Origin: Gemmatimonadota bacterium
Lineage (GTDB): Bacteria > Gemmatimonadota > Gemmatimonadetes > Gemmatimonadales > Gemmatimonadaceae
Direction: 5' to 3'
Length of the DNA: 15,168 bases
NCBI GenBank assembly: GCA_016794735.1
Contig: JAEUJK010000705.1
Span: 1 to 15,168, forward strand
Part shown: one piece after another, positions 1 through 6,541 of the stretch
Layout of the letters: every line of letters starts with the position of its first letter
Numbering within the stretch: position 1 is the stretch's first letter
The notes under the pieces: model-generated
Told to the model about the DNA's origin: nothing
Seen by the model: the letters and a program-made list of their open reading frames with translations, nothing else
The model's database searches: none
Position numbers and translations under genes: made by a program

Positions 1-765
1 GAGCCGGGCAGCGGCTCCGACTCGTTTGGCCTCAAGACGCGCGCGGAGCGCGATGGCGACGGCTGGCGCATCACGGGATCGAAGACCTTCATCTCGAACG
101 CCCCGGTGGCGGACGTGATCATCGTCTTTGCGCTGACGGACCCGGCCAAGGGGTACCACGGGGGCGTGACGGCGTTCCTCATGGAGCGCGACACGCCGGG
201 GCTCACGGCCTCGAAGAAAATCGAGAAGATGGGGATGCGCACCTCGCCCTTCGGCGAGCTGGCCTTCGACGACGTGCGCGTCCCCGACTCGGCCATCCTC
301 GGCACGTTAGGCGGCGGGAGCGCCATCTTCACGCACGCGATGGACTGGGAGCGCATCCTGCTGTTTGCCGCACACGTGGGCCAGATGGAGCGGCTGCTCG
401 AGCTCGGGGTGCAGTATGCGCGCACGCGCCAGCAGGGCGGCAAGGCCATCGGCAAGTACCAGGCGGTGTCGCACAAGCTGGCGGACCTCAAGGTGAACCT
501 CGAGGCGTCGCGCCTGCTCTTGTACCGCGCCGCCACGCGCCTCGATCGCACCCGCGCGGTCTCGCTCGACGCCGCCATCACCAAGTTGTTCGTGAGTGAA
601 TCGCTGGTGAAGGGCGCGATGGACGTGCTGCAGGTCTTTGCGGGGTACGGGTACTCGGTGGAGTACGAGATCGAGCGCGAGGTTCGCGACGCGATCGGGA
701 GTCGCATCTACTCCGGCACGTCGGACATCCAACGCAACATCATCGCCTCATGGCTGCGCCTGTAA
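1..765 (+). CDS. Acyl-CoA dehydrogenase-family flavoprotein, 5' end outside window
   Basis: The frame is open from base 1, so 254 C-terminal residues of a roughly 380-residue family are visible. Family members oxidise the alpha-beta bond of an acyl (or aminoacyl) thioester using FAD. Visible parts are the middle beta domain (ITGSKTFISNAPVAD near the left edge) and the C-terminal helical domain with R-x-Q-x-G-K-x-I-G-K-Y-Q and H-K-L-A-D-L. The usual catalytic Glu of the IYEGTS motif is replaced: the sequence reads IYSGTSDIQR (Ser codon 712-714). A Glu in A-M-D-W-E-R-I (codon 349-351) sits where isovaleryl- and long-chain acyl-CoA dehydrogenases keep their catalytic base on helix G, so the enzyme is probably active. 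Prolyl-carrier-protein dehydrogenases are, from memory, of this type. The stop overlaps the start of the MBOAT gene by 16 nt, and a carrier protein follows, which suggests a carrier-bound substrate. The exact substrate cannot be read from the sequence. Confidence 0.93.
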   Translation, partial: EPGSGSDSFGLKTRAERDGDGWRITGSKTFISNAPVADVIIVFALTDPAKGYHGGVTAFLMERDTPGLTASKKIEKMGMRTSPFGELAFDDVRVPDSAILGTLGGGSAIFTHAMDWERILLFAAHVGQMERLLELGVQYARTRQQGGKAIGKYQAVSHKLADLKVNLEASRLLLYRAATRLDRTRAVSLDAAITKLFVSESLVKGAMDVLQVFAGYGYSVEYEIEREVRDAIGSRIYSGTSDIQRNIIASWLRL

Positions 766-3317
766 CCGCGACGATTCCCGGGCGCGGCGGGCTGGCCGCC
801 GCGCCATCACACGCGGCCGTCGATCGATGGGCCGAGGCCCGGTCCATGGCCGTGCTGGCGTTCCAGCTCCTGCTCGTGGCGCTGGTGCTCAAGGGGCTGC
901 GCATCGAGAACCCGGTGTTCCACGACACCATCGTGCCGCTCGCCTTTGGCGGGGCCGTGGTGCATCACTGGCTCCCGGCCGCGTGGCGCCCGTGGTTCTT
1001 CGTCACGCTGTCCATCGTTGGGTATGGGCTCGTCTTCGGCACGACCGGGACGCTGTGGTTCCTCGGGCTGAGCGCGGTCGTGATCACCTGGCTCCACCTG
1101 CCGATCGCGTATTCCATCCGGCTCGTGGGGTGGCTGCTGCTGGCGGCCGGCCTCGGGTGGGCGCGCGCCGGTAATCTCCCCGTGCCATGGACGGGCGCGA
1201 TCTGGCCGGTGTTCGGCTCGATCTTCTTCATGCGCGCGATCATCTACCTGTATGACCTGCGCCACCAGAAGGGGCCGACCAACTGGCGCATGGCGCTGTC
1301 GTACTTCTTCATGGTGCCGGGCGTCGCGTTCCCGTTTTTCCCGATGGTGGATTACGGGGTGTTCCGCCGCACCTACTACGACAAGCCCGCCTTCGGGATC
1401 TACCAGACGGGGGTGCACTGGATCGTCCGTGGCGTGACGCACCTCGTGGTGTACCGCGCCATCTACCAGTACTTCACGCTGGCCCCCGCGGAGGTGAATA
1501 CCGGCGCGGAGCTGGTCCAGTACCTGCTCGCGAACTTCGGGCTGTACTTGCGCGTGTCCGGCCAGTACCACGTGATCACCGGCATGCTGCACCTCTTTGG
1601 GTTCCGCCTGCCGGAGACCCACCGGTTCTTCTATGTAGCGGCGTCGATGCCTGACCTCTGGCGCCGGATCAACATCTACTGGAAGGACTTCATGCAGAAG
1701 GCCTTCTACATGCCGGTCTTCTTCCCGCTCATGAAGAAGCGCGGCGAGGTGTTTGCCATCGTGGTCGCGACGTCCGTCACCATCGTCGCGACCTGGTTCC
1801 TGCACTCGTGGCAGTGGTTCTGGCTGCTGGGTCGCTTCCTGTTCAGCGGGACCGACATGCTGTTCTGGCTCCTCCTGGGGGCCATGCTCACCCTCGCGGC
1901 GCTCCATGAGCGCACGGCGGGGCGTGTGCGACCCGGCAGCCCGGAAGCGCGGACCTGGCAGCACCAGGTGCGGCAGGGCGTGAAGGCCGTGGCGTTGTTC
2001 GCGTTCATGGCGAGCCTGTGGGGCTTCTGGACGGCGTCGTCGGTGGCGGAAGGGCTGAACCTGTTTGCGATCGACAGCTGGGACCTGCGGGCGACGGGCC
2101 TCGTGCTCGTCACCGCGTTGCTCATCGGGGGATCCGCCGGCTGGACGGATCGCGTCCGGCCCCCGGGCCACGAGAGCCTGGTGCCGCCGACGGCGTGGAA
2201 GACCGTGGCCAGTGCGCTGCCGCTGATGGCGCTCTGGGCCGCCGGCACGCCGCGTGTTGGGCAGCGCCTGCCCACGGTTGCGCGTGAGGTGGCCCGCGAC
2301 CTGCGCGTGGCGGAGCTCAACGCGCGTGATGCCGCGCAGCTCCAGCGTGGCTACTACGAGGAACTCGTCGGGGTCAATCGCTTCAACGGCGAGCTCTGGA
2401 ACCTCTACGTGCAGAAGAGCGCGGACTGGCCCCGGCTGCAGGACCTCGGTGGCTTGCGCAAGACAAACGACATGCTGCGCGTCGAGCTGAACCCGTTCCT
2501 CGGGCTCATGTTCCACGGGCACCCGTTCCGCACGAACCAGTGGGGCATGCGGGACCAGGAGTACACGCAGGTCCCGAGTCCGGGCACCTGGCGCGTCGCC
2601 GTGCTCGGTCCGTCGTACGTGATGGGTGACGGCGTGCCGGATGGGCACACCTTCGAGGCCCTCATCGAGGGGCGGCTGAATCGCGAACGACCCGTGGCGG
2701 GTCCCACGCGCTGGGAGTTCCTGAACTTCGGCGTTTCGGAATACAGTCCAATCTCGAACCTGATCATCCTCGAGAATGGTCGCGTGGCGTCGTTCAAGCC
2801 GAACGCCATCCTGCTCGTCGGGCACGGCGCCGACCTGATGACCACCGACCATGTGTTGTGGGGAATCAACAACAGTGCGATCACCCACGACTATCTCAAG
2901 CGGGCGGTCGACTCGGTGGGGGCGGTGAAGGGCCTCCCCCGGACCGAATTGCTCCGACGCTTGCGTCCGCTCGAGCGGCAGATCGTGGTCGAGACCTTCC
3001 GCCGCATCAAGGCCATCGGTGACTCGATCGGTGCCCCGGTCTTCTGGGTCTACGTGCCGACCCCGATGCAGAAACCCACCGAGGAACGGGAACGCGCGAT
3101 CGTCGAGGTCGCGCGGGAGGCCGGCCTGCCCGTCATCGACATGCGTGGGCTCTTTGCCGGCATGGATGAACCCTCGCTGGTCGTGGCTGACTGGGATCGT
3201 CACCCCAACGCCGAGGGCCACCGGCTGATCGCCGAACGGCTGTACCAGGAACTTCTGACACACGCGCAATACCTGGGCGGCCCGCAAAATGCAGCAGGCT
3301 CACCCACGCGTCCGTGA
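750..3317 (+). CDS. MBOAT O-acyltransferase fused to SGNH-hydrolase-like domain
   Basis: This 855-residue protein has many hydrophobic segments between about residues 33 and 505, then a soluble C-terminal domain. The membrane part carries MBOAT signatures: M-P-D-L-W-R-R near 300-306 and the conserved His in T-W-F-L-H-S-W-Q-W-F (His352). MBOAT proteins move acyl groups from a cytoplasmic donor to a membrane or extracellular hydroxyl. The C-terminal domain (about 610-840) has an SGNH block I (VLGPSYVMGDGV, candidate Ser622), a block II Gly in NFGVSEYSP (about 659-667) and a D-x-H-P-N block (Asp816, His818). The GxND block is degenerate (GHGADL). DltB/DltD and AlgI/AlgJ normally supply these functions as separate proteins, so the fusion is notable. 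Start 750 lies inside the dehydrogenase gene and has no clear Shine-Dalgarno; ATG 846 (residue 33), just before the first membrane segment, is an alternative. The acceptor is unknown. Confidence 0.87.
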   Translation: MAAPVTATIPGRGGLAAAPSHAAVDRWAEARSMAVLAFQLLLVALVLKGLRIENPVFHDTIVPLAFGGAVVHHWLPAAWRPWFFVTLSIVGYGLVFGTTGTLWFLGLSAVVITWLHLPIAYSIRLVGWLLLAAGLGWARAGNLPVPWTGAIWPVFGSIFFMRAIIYLYDLRHQKGPTNWRMALSYFFMVPGVAFPFFPMVDYGVFRRTYYDKPAFGIYQTGVHWIVRGVTHLVVYRAIYQYFTLAPAEVNTGAELVQYLLANFGLYLRVSGQYHVITGMLHLFGFRLPETHRFFYVAASMPDLWRRINIYWKDFMQKAFYMPVFFPLMKKRGEVFAIVVATSVTIVATWFLHSWQWFWLLGRFLFSGTDMLFWLLLGAMLTLAALHERTAGRVRPGSPEARTWQHQVRQGVKAVALFAFMASLWGFWTASSVAEGLNLFAIDSWDLRATGLVLVTALLIGGSAGWTDRVRPPGHESLVPPTAWKTVASALPLMALWAAGTPRVGQRLPTVAREVARDLRVAELNARDAAQLQRGYYEELVGVNRFNGELWNLYVQKSADWPRLQDLGGLRKTNDMLRVELNPFLGLMFHGHPFRTNQWGMRDQEYTQVPSPGTWRVAVLGPSYVMGDGVPDGHTFEALIEGRLNRERPVAGPTRWEFLNFGVSEYSPISNLIILENGRVASFKPNAILLVGHGADLMTTDHVLWGINNSAITHDYLKRAVDSVGAVKGLPRTELLRRLRPLERQIVVETFRRIKAIGDSIGAPVFWVYVPTPMQKPTEERERAIVEVAREAGLPVIDMRGLFAGMDEPSLVVADWDRHPNAEGHRLIAERLYQELLTHAQYLGGPQNAAGSPTRP

Positions 3318-3342
3318 ACGACGCGCCACCCACGTTGCTCCC

Positions 3343-3594
3343 ATGGACACCATCGAACAGACCGTCAAGTCCTTCATCCTCGACTCCTTCCTGCCGGGCG
3401 CCGATCCCAACCAGCTGGAGGCCGACACCCCGCTGATCACCGGCGGGATCCTCGACTCCCTCGCGACGGTGCAGCTCGCAGTCTTCCTGGAGCAGCATTT
3501 CAAGGTGGAAATCGCCGCCCATGAGACCGGGACCGAGAACCTGGACTCCCTGGCGCTGATCGGCGCGTTCGTGCGATCCAAGCTGGCCGCCTAG
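3343..3594 (+). CDS. Free-standing acyl/peptidyl carrier protein
   Basis: This 83-residue protein is the usual size for a carrier protein. It has the phosphopantetheine site G-G-I-L-D-S-L with Ser39 as attachment point, preceded by D-T-P-L-I and followed by a predicted helix V-Q-L-A-V-F-L-E. The arrangement TPLI-x-GGILDS resembles stand-alone type II carrier proteins such as those in pyrrole pathways (PltL reads TPLLEWGILNS, from memory) and DltC. ATG 3343 was chosen because the family fold starts there; an in-frame ATG at 3289 would add 18 residues of basic, unstructured sequence overlapping the previous gene. The gap to the MBOAT gene is 25 nt and shows no strong Shine-Dalgarno. Its place directly after an MBOAT gene suggests it presents the acyl donor to that enzyme at the cytoplasmic face, as DltC does for DltB. 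No adenylating ligase or phosphopantetheinyl transferase is present in the window. Confidence 0.93.
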   Translation: MDTIEQTVKSFILDSFLPGADPNQLEADTPLITGGILDSLATVQLAVFLEQHFKVEIAAHETGTENLDSLALIGAFVRSKLAA

Positions 3595-3620
3595 CGGCGG
3601 TCCGACGGCGCTGCGGTCCG

Positions 3621-3662
3621 CGAGGCCCGGGGTGATGCCACCCCGGGCCTCGTTCCTTTTTC
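3621..3662 (+). terminator. Rho-independent terminator after carrier-protein gene
   Basis: A perfect 14-bp GC-rich stem (3621-3634 pairing with 3639-3652) encloses an ATGC loop and is followed at once by a T-rich tract, TTCCTTTTT. It lies 26 nt past the carrier-protein stop. It should end the dehydrogenase-MBOAT-carrier operon and make the antiporter a separate transcription unit. Confidence 0.9.
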
Positions 3663-3704
3663 CAGGTCGGGGCGGTCGAGGTCGCCGCGGCGCGTAACCT
3701 GCAT

Positions 3705-3722
3705 CACAGTCTGCCCACTGTG
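3705..3722. promoter_or_regulatory. Small inverted repeat upstream of antiporter gene
   Basis: CACAGT and ACTGTG form perfect 6-bp arms around a 6-nt spacer, between the terminator and the antiporter start. The position would suit an operator in the promoter region of the antiporter-halogenase unit. I could not identify convincing -35 and -10 boxes nearby, and short repeats like this occur by chance. Confidence 0.25.
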
Positions 3723-3763
3723 TGCGGACGCCAGCTCGCCGGAAAAAAAGCCCGACCGATGCC

Positions 3764-5035
3764 ATGACGAACCTCGACATCTCCATCCAGTTCTTCCTGC
3801 AGCTCGCGGTCATCCTGACCGTCTGCTACGGGGTAGCTGCGGTGGCCAGATACTTCGGACAGCCCAAGGTCACCTCCGAGATGATCGCCGGGGTGCTGAT
3901 CGGCCCCTCCCTCCTCGGGATGCTCTTCCCCGAGTTGCAGTCGGCGCTGTTCCCCAAGCCGACCATGACGGTGGTGTACTCGGTCGCGCAGCTCGGGCTG
4001 GTGCTGTACATGTTCCTCGTCGGCTGCGAGTTCGACCTGGACCTGATCCGCAACCGGGCGCGCAGTGCCGTGTCGGTGTCACTGGCGGGGATCGCGGCCC
4101 CGTTCGCGCTGGGTATTGCCGCCGCCAGCATGCTCTCGGGTGACACGCGGTTCTTCTCGGCCGAGACCACGCGGGTCGAGGCGATGTTGTTCCTCGGGGC
4201 GTCGATGTCGATCACGGCCTTCCCGATGCTCGCCCGCATCATCTATGAACGTGGGCTTGCCGGCACCTCGCTCGGCACCCTCGCCCTGGCCGCCGGGTCC
4301 AGCGACGACGCGGCCGCCTGGTGCATCCTGGCGATCGTGCTCGCCTCGTTCGGTGGCGACCCGATGATTGCAGTCGTCGCGGTTGGTGGTGGGATCGGCT
4401 ACGCGGTGCTGGTGCTCAAGGTGGTCCGGCCGATGCTGGTGCCGCTTGGCCGCCTGGTGGAGAAGCACAAGGGGCTCACCGCCCCGACCCTCGGGTTCGT
4501 GCTGATCCTGTTGATGCTTGGCGCGTGGTGGACCGACTACATCCGCATCTACGCGGTGTTCGGGGCGTTCATCATGGGGTTGGCGATGCCGCGCGGGCTG
4601 CTCACCGCCGAGTTGCAGCGCGTGTTCGAGCCGCTGGTGGTGAACCTCCTGCTGCCCCTGTTCTTCGTCTACTCGGGACTCAACACGCAGATCGGGCTCG
4701 CCGTGGGCTCGGGGTACATGTGGGCGATCACGCTGATGCTGCTCGCCTTTGCCTGCCTCGGGAAGTTCGGCGGCTGTTACGTGGCGGCGCGGCTGAATCG
4801 CGAGACCCATCGCGAGGCGATGGGGATTGCGACGCTCATGAATGCGCGCGGCCTGATGGAGTTGATCATCCTCAACATCGGGTTGGAACGTGGGATCATC
4901 ACCCCGACGTTGTTCACGATGATGGTCATCATGGCGATCGTCACGACGTTGATGGCCTCGCCGATGTTCGACCGCGTGTACTTGCGCTCCGCCGCTCGTG
5001 CGGGATCGGTCCCCCTCGGGGCGACCGGACACTGA
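3764..5035 (+). CDS. CPA2-type cation:proton antiporter
   Basis: This 423-residue, almost entirely hydrophobic protein has about 12 membrane segments and no C-terminal RCK/TrkA nucleotide-binding domain. Family signatures include V-T-S-E-M-I-A-G-V-L-I-G-P-S-L-L-G near the N-terminus, S-M-S-I-T-A-F-P-M-L-A-R-I, the ion-binding pair Asp181-Asp182 in A-G-S-S-D-D-A-A-A-W, and N-A-R-G-L-M-E-L-I-I-L-N-I-G-L. A paired Asp is typical of electrogenic members of the CPA superfamily. It would exchange Na+ or K+ for H+ across the inner membrane. ATG 3764 gives the normal family N-terminus; the in-frame GTG at 3722 would add 14 basic residues. The gene follows a strong terminator and sits 19 nt before the first halogenase-like gene, so those two are probably cotranscribed. 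Antiporters of this kind occur in some secondary-metabolite clusters, where their role is poorly defined. Confidence 0.92.
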   Translation: MTNLDISIQFFLQLAVILTVCYGVAAVARYFGQPKVTSEMIAGVLIGPSLLGMLFPELQSALFPKPTMTVVYSVAQLGLVLYMFLVGCEFDLDLIRNRARSAVSVSLAGIAAPFALGIAAASMLSGDTRFFSAETTRVEAMLFLGASMSITAFPMLARIIYERGLAGTSLGTLALAAGSSDDAAAWCILAIVLASFGGDPMIAVVAVGGGIGYAVLVLKVVRPMLVPLGRLVEKHKGLTAPTLGFVLILLMLGAWWTDYIRIYAVFGAFIMGLAMPRGLLTAELQRVFEPLVVNLLLPLFFVYSGLNTQIGLAVGSGYMWAITLMLLAFACLGKFGGCYVAARLNRETHREAMGIATLMNARGLMELIILNIGLERGIITPTLFTMMVIMAIVTTLMASPMFDRVYLRSAARAGSVPLGATGH

Positions 5036-5054
5036 TCAACCACGGACCGATGTC

Positions 5055-6377
5055 ATGAAGCACAAGACGGATGTTGCGATCGTAGGTGGGGGACCTGGTG
5101 GCTGCGTCATGGCGATGTACCTGCTGGAGCAGGGCATCACGCCGCTGGTCATCGAGAAGGAGACGTTCCCGCGGTATCACATCGGGGAGTCGATGACCGG
5201 TGAAGCCGGCAACCTGCTGCGGGCGCTCGGGCTCGAGGACCTCCTCGTGCGCAACGCGCACCCGCGCAAGCAGGGGGTCAACGTCGTCGCGCGCAACGGG
5301 AACAGCTGGTGGGTGCCCGTGATGAAGCGCAACGACGAGCACCAGCTCGAGCCGGCGCAGACGTGGCAGGTGCGCCGTTCGGACTTCGATCGCGACATGA
5401 TGGCCGAGACGATCCGGCGTGGGGCGAAGTGGATCTCGGGGCGCGCCATGCAGGTGCGTCGCTCGGGGGACGGCACGGTCACCGGGGCGCAGGTGAAGTG
5501 CGATGACGGGTCGACCGTCGAGGTGGAATCCGAGGTGCTCGTCGATGCGAGCGGCCAGTTCACCTGGCTGGCGCACCAGGGCGTCACGAGTGCCAAGAAC
5601 CCGGGCCGCTACGACAAGCAGATCGCGATCTTCTCGCAGGTCCGCAACACCATCCGGGGTGAGGGCTGGGACGGCAAGGATCGTTCGAAGCACCCGGACA
5701 ACACCTACATCTTCTACGCCGACCAGTATCACTGGGCGTGGTTCATCCCGCTGGACGACGACGTGGTGTCGGTGGGTGTGGTGTCGCCCTCGTCGTACTT
5801 CTCGTCGAAGGGGGAGAGCCGCGAGGAGTTCCTGCGGCGCGAGTTGGCCGAGTTGAACCCGGACATGACGCGCCGGCTGAAGGACCTGACGCTGATCGAG
5901 GAAGCGCGGGCCATCCCGAATTACTCCTATCACATCACGGAGTTCACCGGGAAGGGATGGATGTGCATCGGCGACACGCATCGCTTCATCGACCCGATCT
6001 TCTCGTTCGGCTTGTATGTCTCCATGAAGGAGGCGCAGTTCGCGGCGCCGGCCATCAAGCGTTACCTGGCGGGCGAGGGACGCGACCTGCCGAATCCCTT
6101 CATCGACCACATGCGGCGCATGGAGGGAGCGATCGACCACCTGCAGGACCTGATCGACGGGTTCTGGGGCGCGTCGACGTCGTTTGCGTACCTGGTGAAC
6201 AACCCGCGCACGCGCGAGCAGCTGATCGACCTCTTCGCCGGCCGGATCTACGATGTGACGCCGGAGTCGCACCCGGCCATCCTGGAGTTGCGTGCCCTGG
6301 CGGAGAAGGCGCGGAACAGCGGGGTGTTGTGGGGCGAAGACCGGCGCGGTTCGGGCTTTTTGGCTGCATCGGCCTAG
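5055..6377 (+). CDS. FAD-dependent halogenase-family protein, copy 1
   Basis: This is a 440-residue flavoprotein. The N-terminal FAD site is G-G-G-P-G-G (residues 11-16), followed by H-I-G-E-S-M-T (42-48). Lys72 in R-K-Q-G-V fits the KxG position that holds the catalytic Lys of flavin-dependent halogenases, which forms or guides the hypohalous acid. The halogenase signature WxWxIP is present as W-A-W-F-I-P (227-232), followed by S-V-G-V-V and later by G-D-T-H-R-F-I-D-P-I-F-S. Size and motifs resemble carrier-protein or phenol halogenases (PltA, CmlS type) more than the larger tryptophan halogenases. These enzymes need reduced FAD from a separate reductase, and none is seen in the window. ATG 5055 is chosen because the Rossmann strand starts within a few residues; the longer ORF start at 4998 lies inside the antiporter gene. 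Halogenation is inferred; a related FAD oxygenase or oxidase is possible. Confidence 0.85.
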   Translation: MKHKTDVAIVGGGPGGCVMAMYLLEQGITPLVIEKETFPRYHIGESMTGEAGNLLRALGLEDLLVRNAHPRKQGVNVVARNGNSWWVPVMKRNDEHQLEPAQTWQVRRSDFDRDMMAETIRRGAKWISGRAMQVRRSGDGTVTGAQVKCDDGSTVEVESEVLVDASGQFTWLAHQGVTSAKNPGRYDKQIAIFSQVRNTIRGEGWDGKDRSKHPDNTYIFYADQYHWAWFIPLDDDVVSVGVVSPSSYFSSKGESREEFLRRELAELNPDMTRRLKDLTLIEEARAIPNYSYHITEFTGKGWMCIGDTHRFIDPIFSFGLYVSMKEAQFAAPAIKRYLAGEGRDLPNPFIDHMRRMEGAIDHLQDLIDGFWGASTSFAYLVNNPRTREQLIDLFAGRIYDVTPESHPAILELRALAEKARNSGVLWGEDRRGSGFLAASA

Positions 6378-6386
6378 GGTTGCATA

Positions 6387-6418
6387 CAGGAAAGTGCGCG
6401 ACGTCGCGCACTTTCCTG
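6387..6418. terminator. 32-bp perfect palindrome, possible terminator or operator
   Basis: A 16-nt arm (6387-6402) is exactly the reverse complement of the next 16 nt (6403-6418), with no spacer. It begins 9 nt after the stop of halogenase copy 1. In RNA it forms a long stem capped by a tight loop, which would slow or stop transcription, although no U-tract follows. As DNA it could equally bind a dimeric regulator of the genes downstream. The palindrome is certain; its function is not. Confidence 0.6.
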
Positions 6419-6428
6419 ATGTAGTGCG

Positions 6429-6445
6429 GGGGCGCATCGCGCCCC
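6429..6445. promoter_or_regulatory. Second hairpin upstream of halogenase copy 2
   Basis: GGGGCGC and GCGCCCC form a perfect 7-bp stem with a 3-nt loop, 10 nt after the 32-bp palindrome. Together they put two stem-loops in the 164-bp gap between the halogenase copies, about 100 nt before the second start. Attenuation or termination is possible. The TTGACG just after it has no good -10 partner. Confidence 0.35.
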
Positions 6446-6541
6446 TTGACGCAGGGCGTTGTTAGGCGCGATTTCCCCGGTCGAGCTTGCCACGGCGCCG
6501 CAACGGTTGCCGTTGTCCGTCTGCCCTCCTCCCGCACCCCC

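Noticed and set aside
106..765. Start of the dehydrogenase at GTG 106
   Set aside because: The frame is open back to base 1 and the residues before 106 fit the family, so the gene is cut by the window edge.
807..3287. 826-residue open frame on the - strand opposite the MBOAT gene
   Set aside because: It is rich in Arg, His, Pro and Gln with no recognisable motif, as expected for the complement of a GC-rich gene. The + strand frame has clear family motifs.
4941..6437. 498-residue open frame on the - strand opposite halogenase copy 1
   Set aside because: It has the same shadow composition, crosses an intergenic palindrome and shows no domain signature.
6446..6541. N-terminal extension of halogenase copy 2 and a TTGACG promoter box
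   Set aside because: Copy 1 starts at the equivalent of 6542, the extension has no similarity to it, and TTGACG has no acceptable -10 box at normal spacing.
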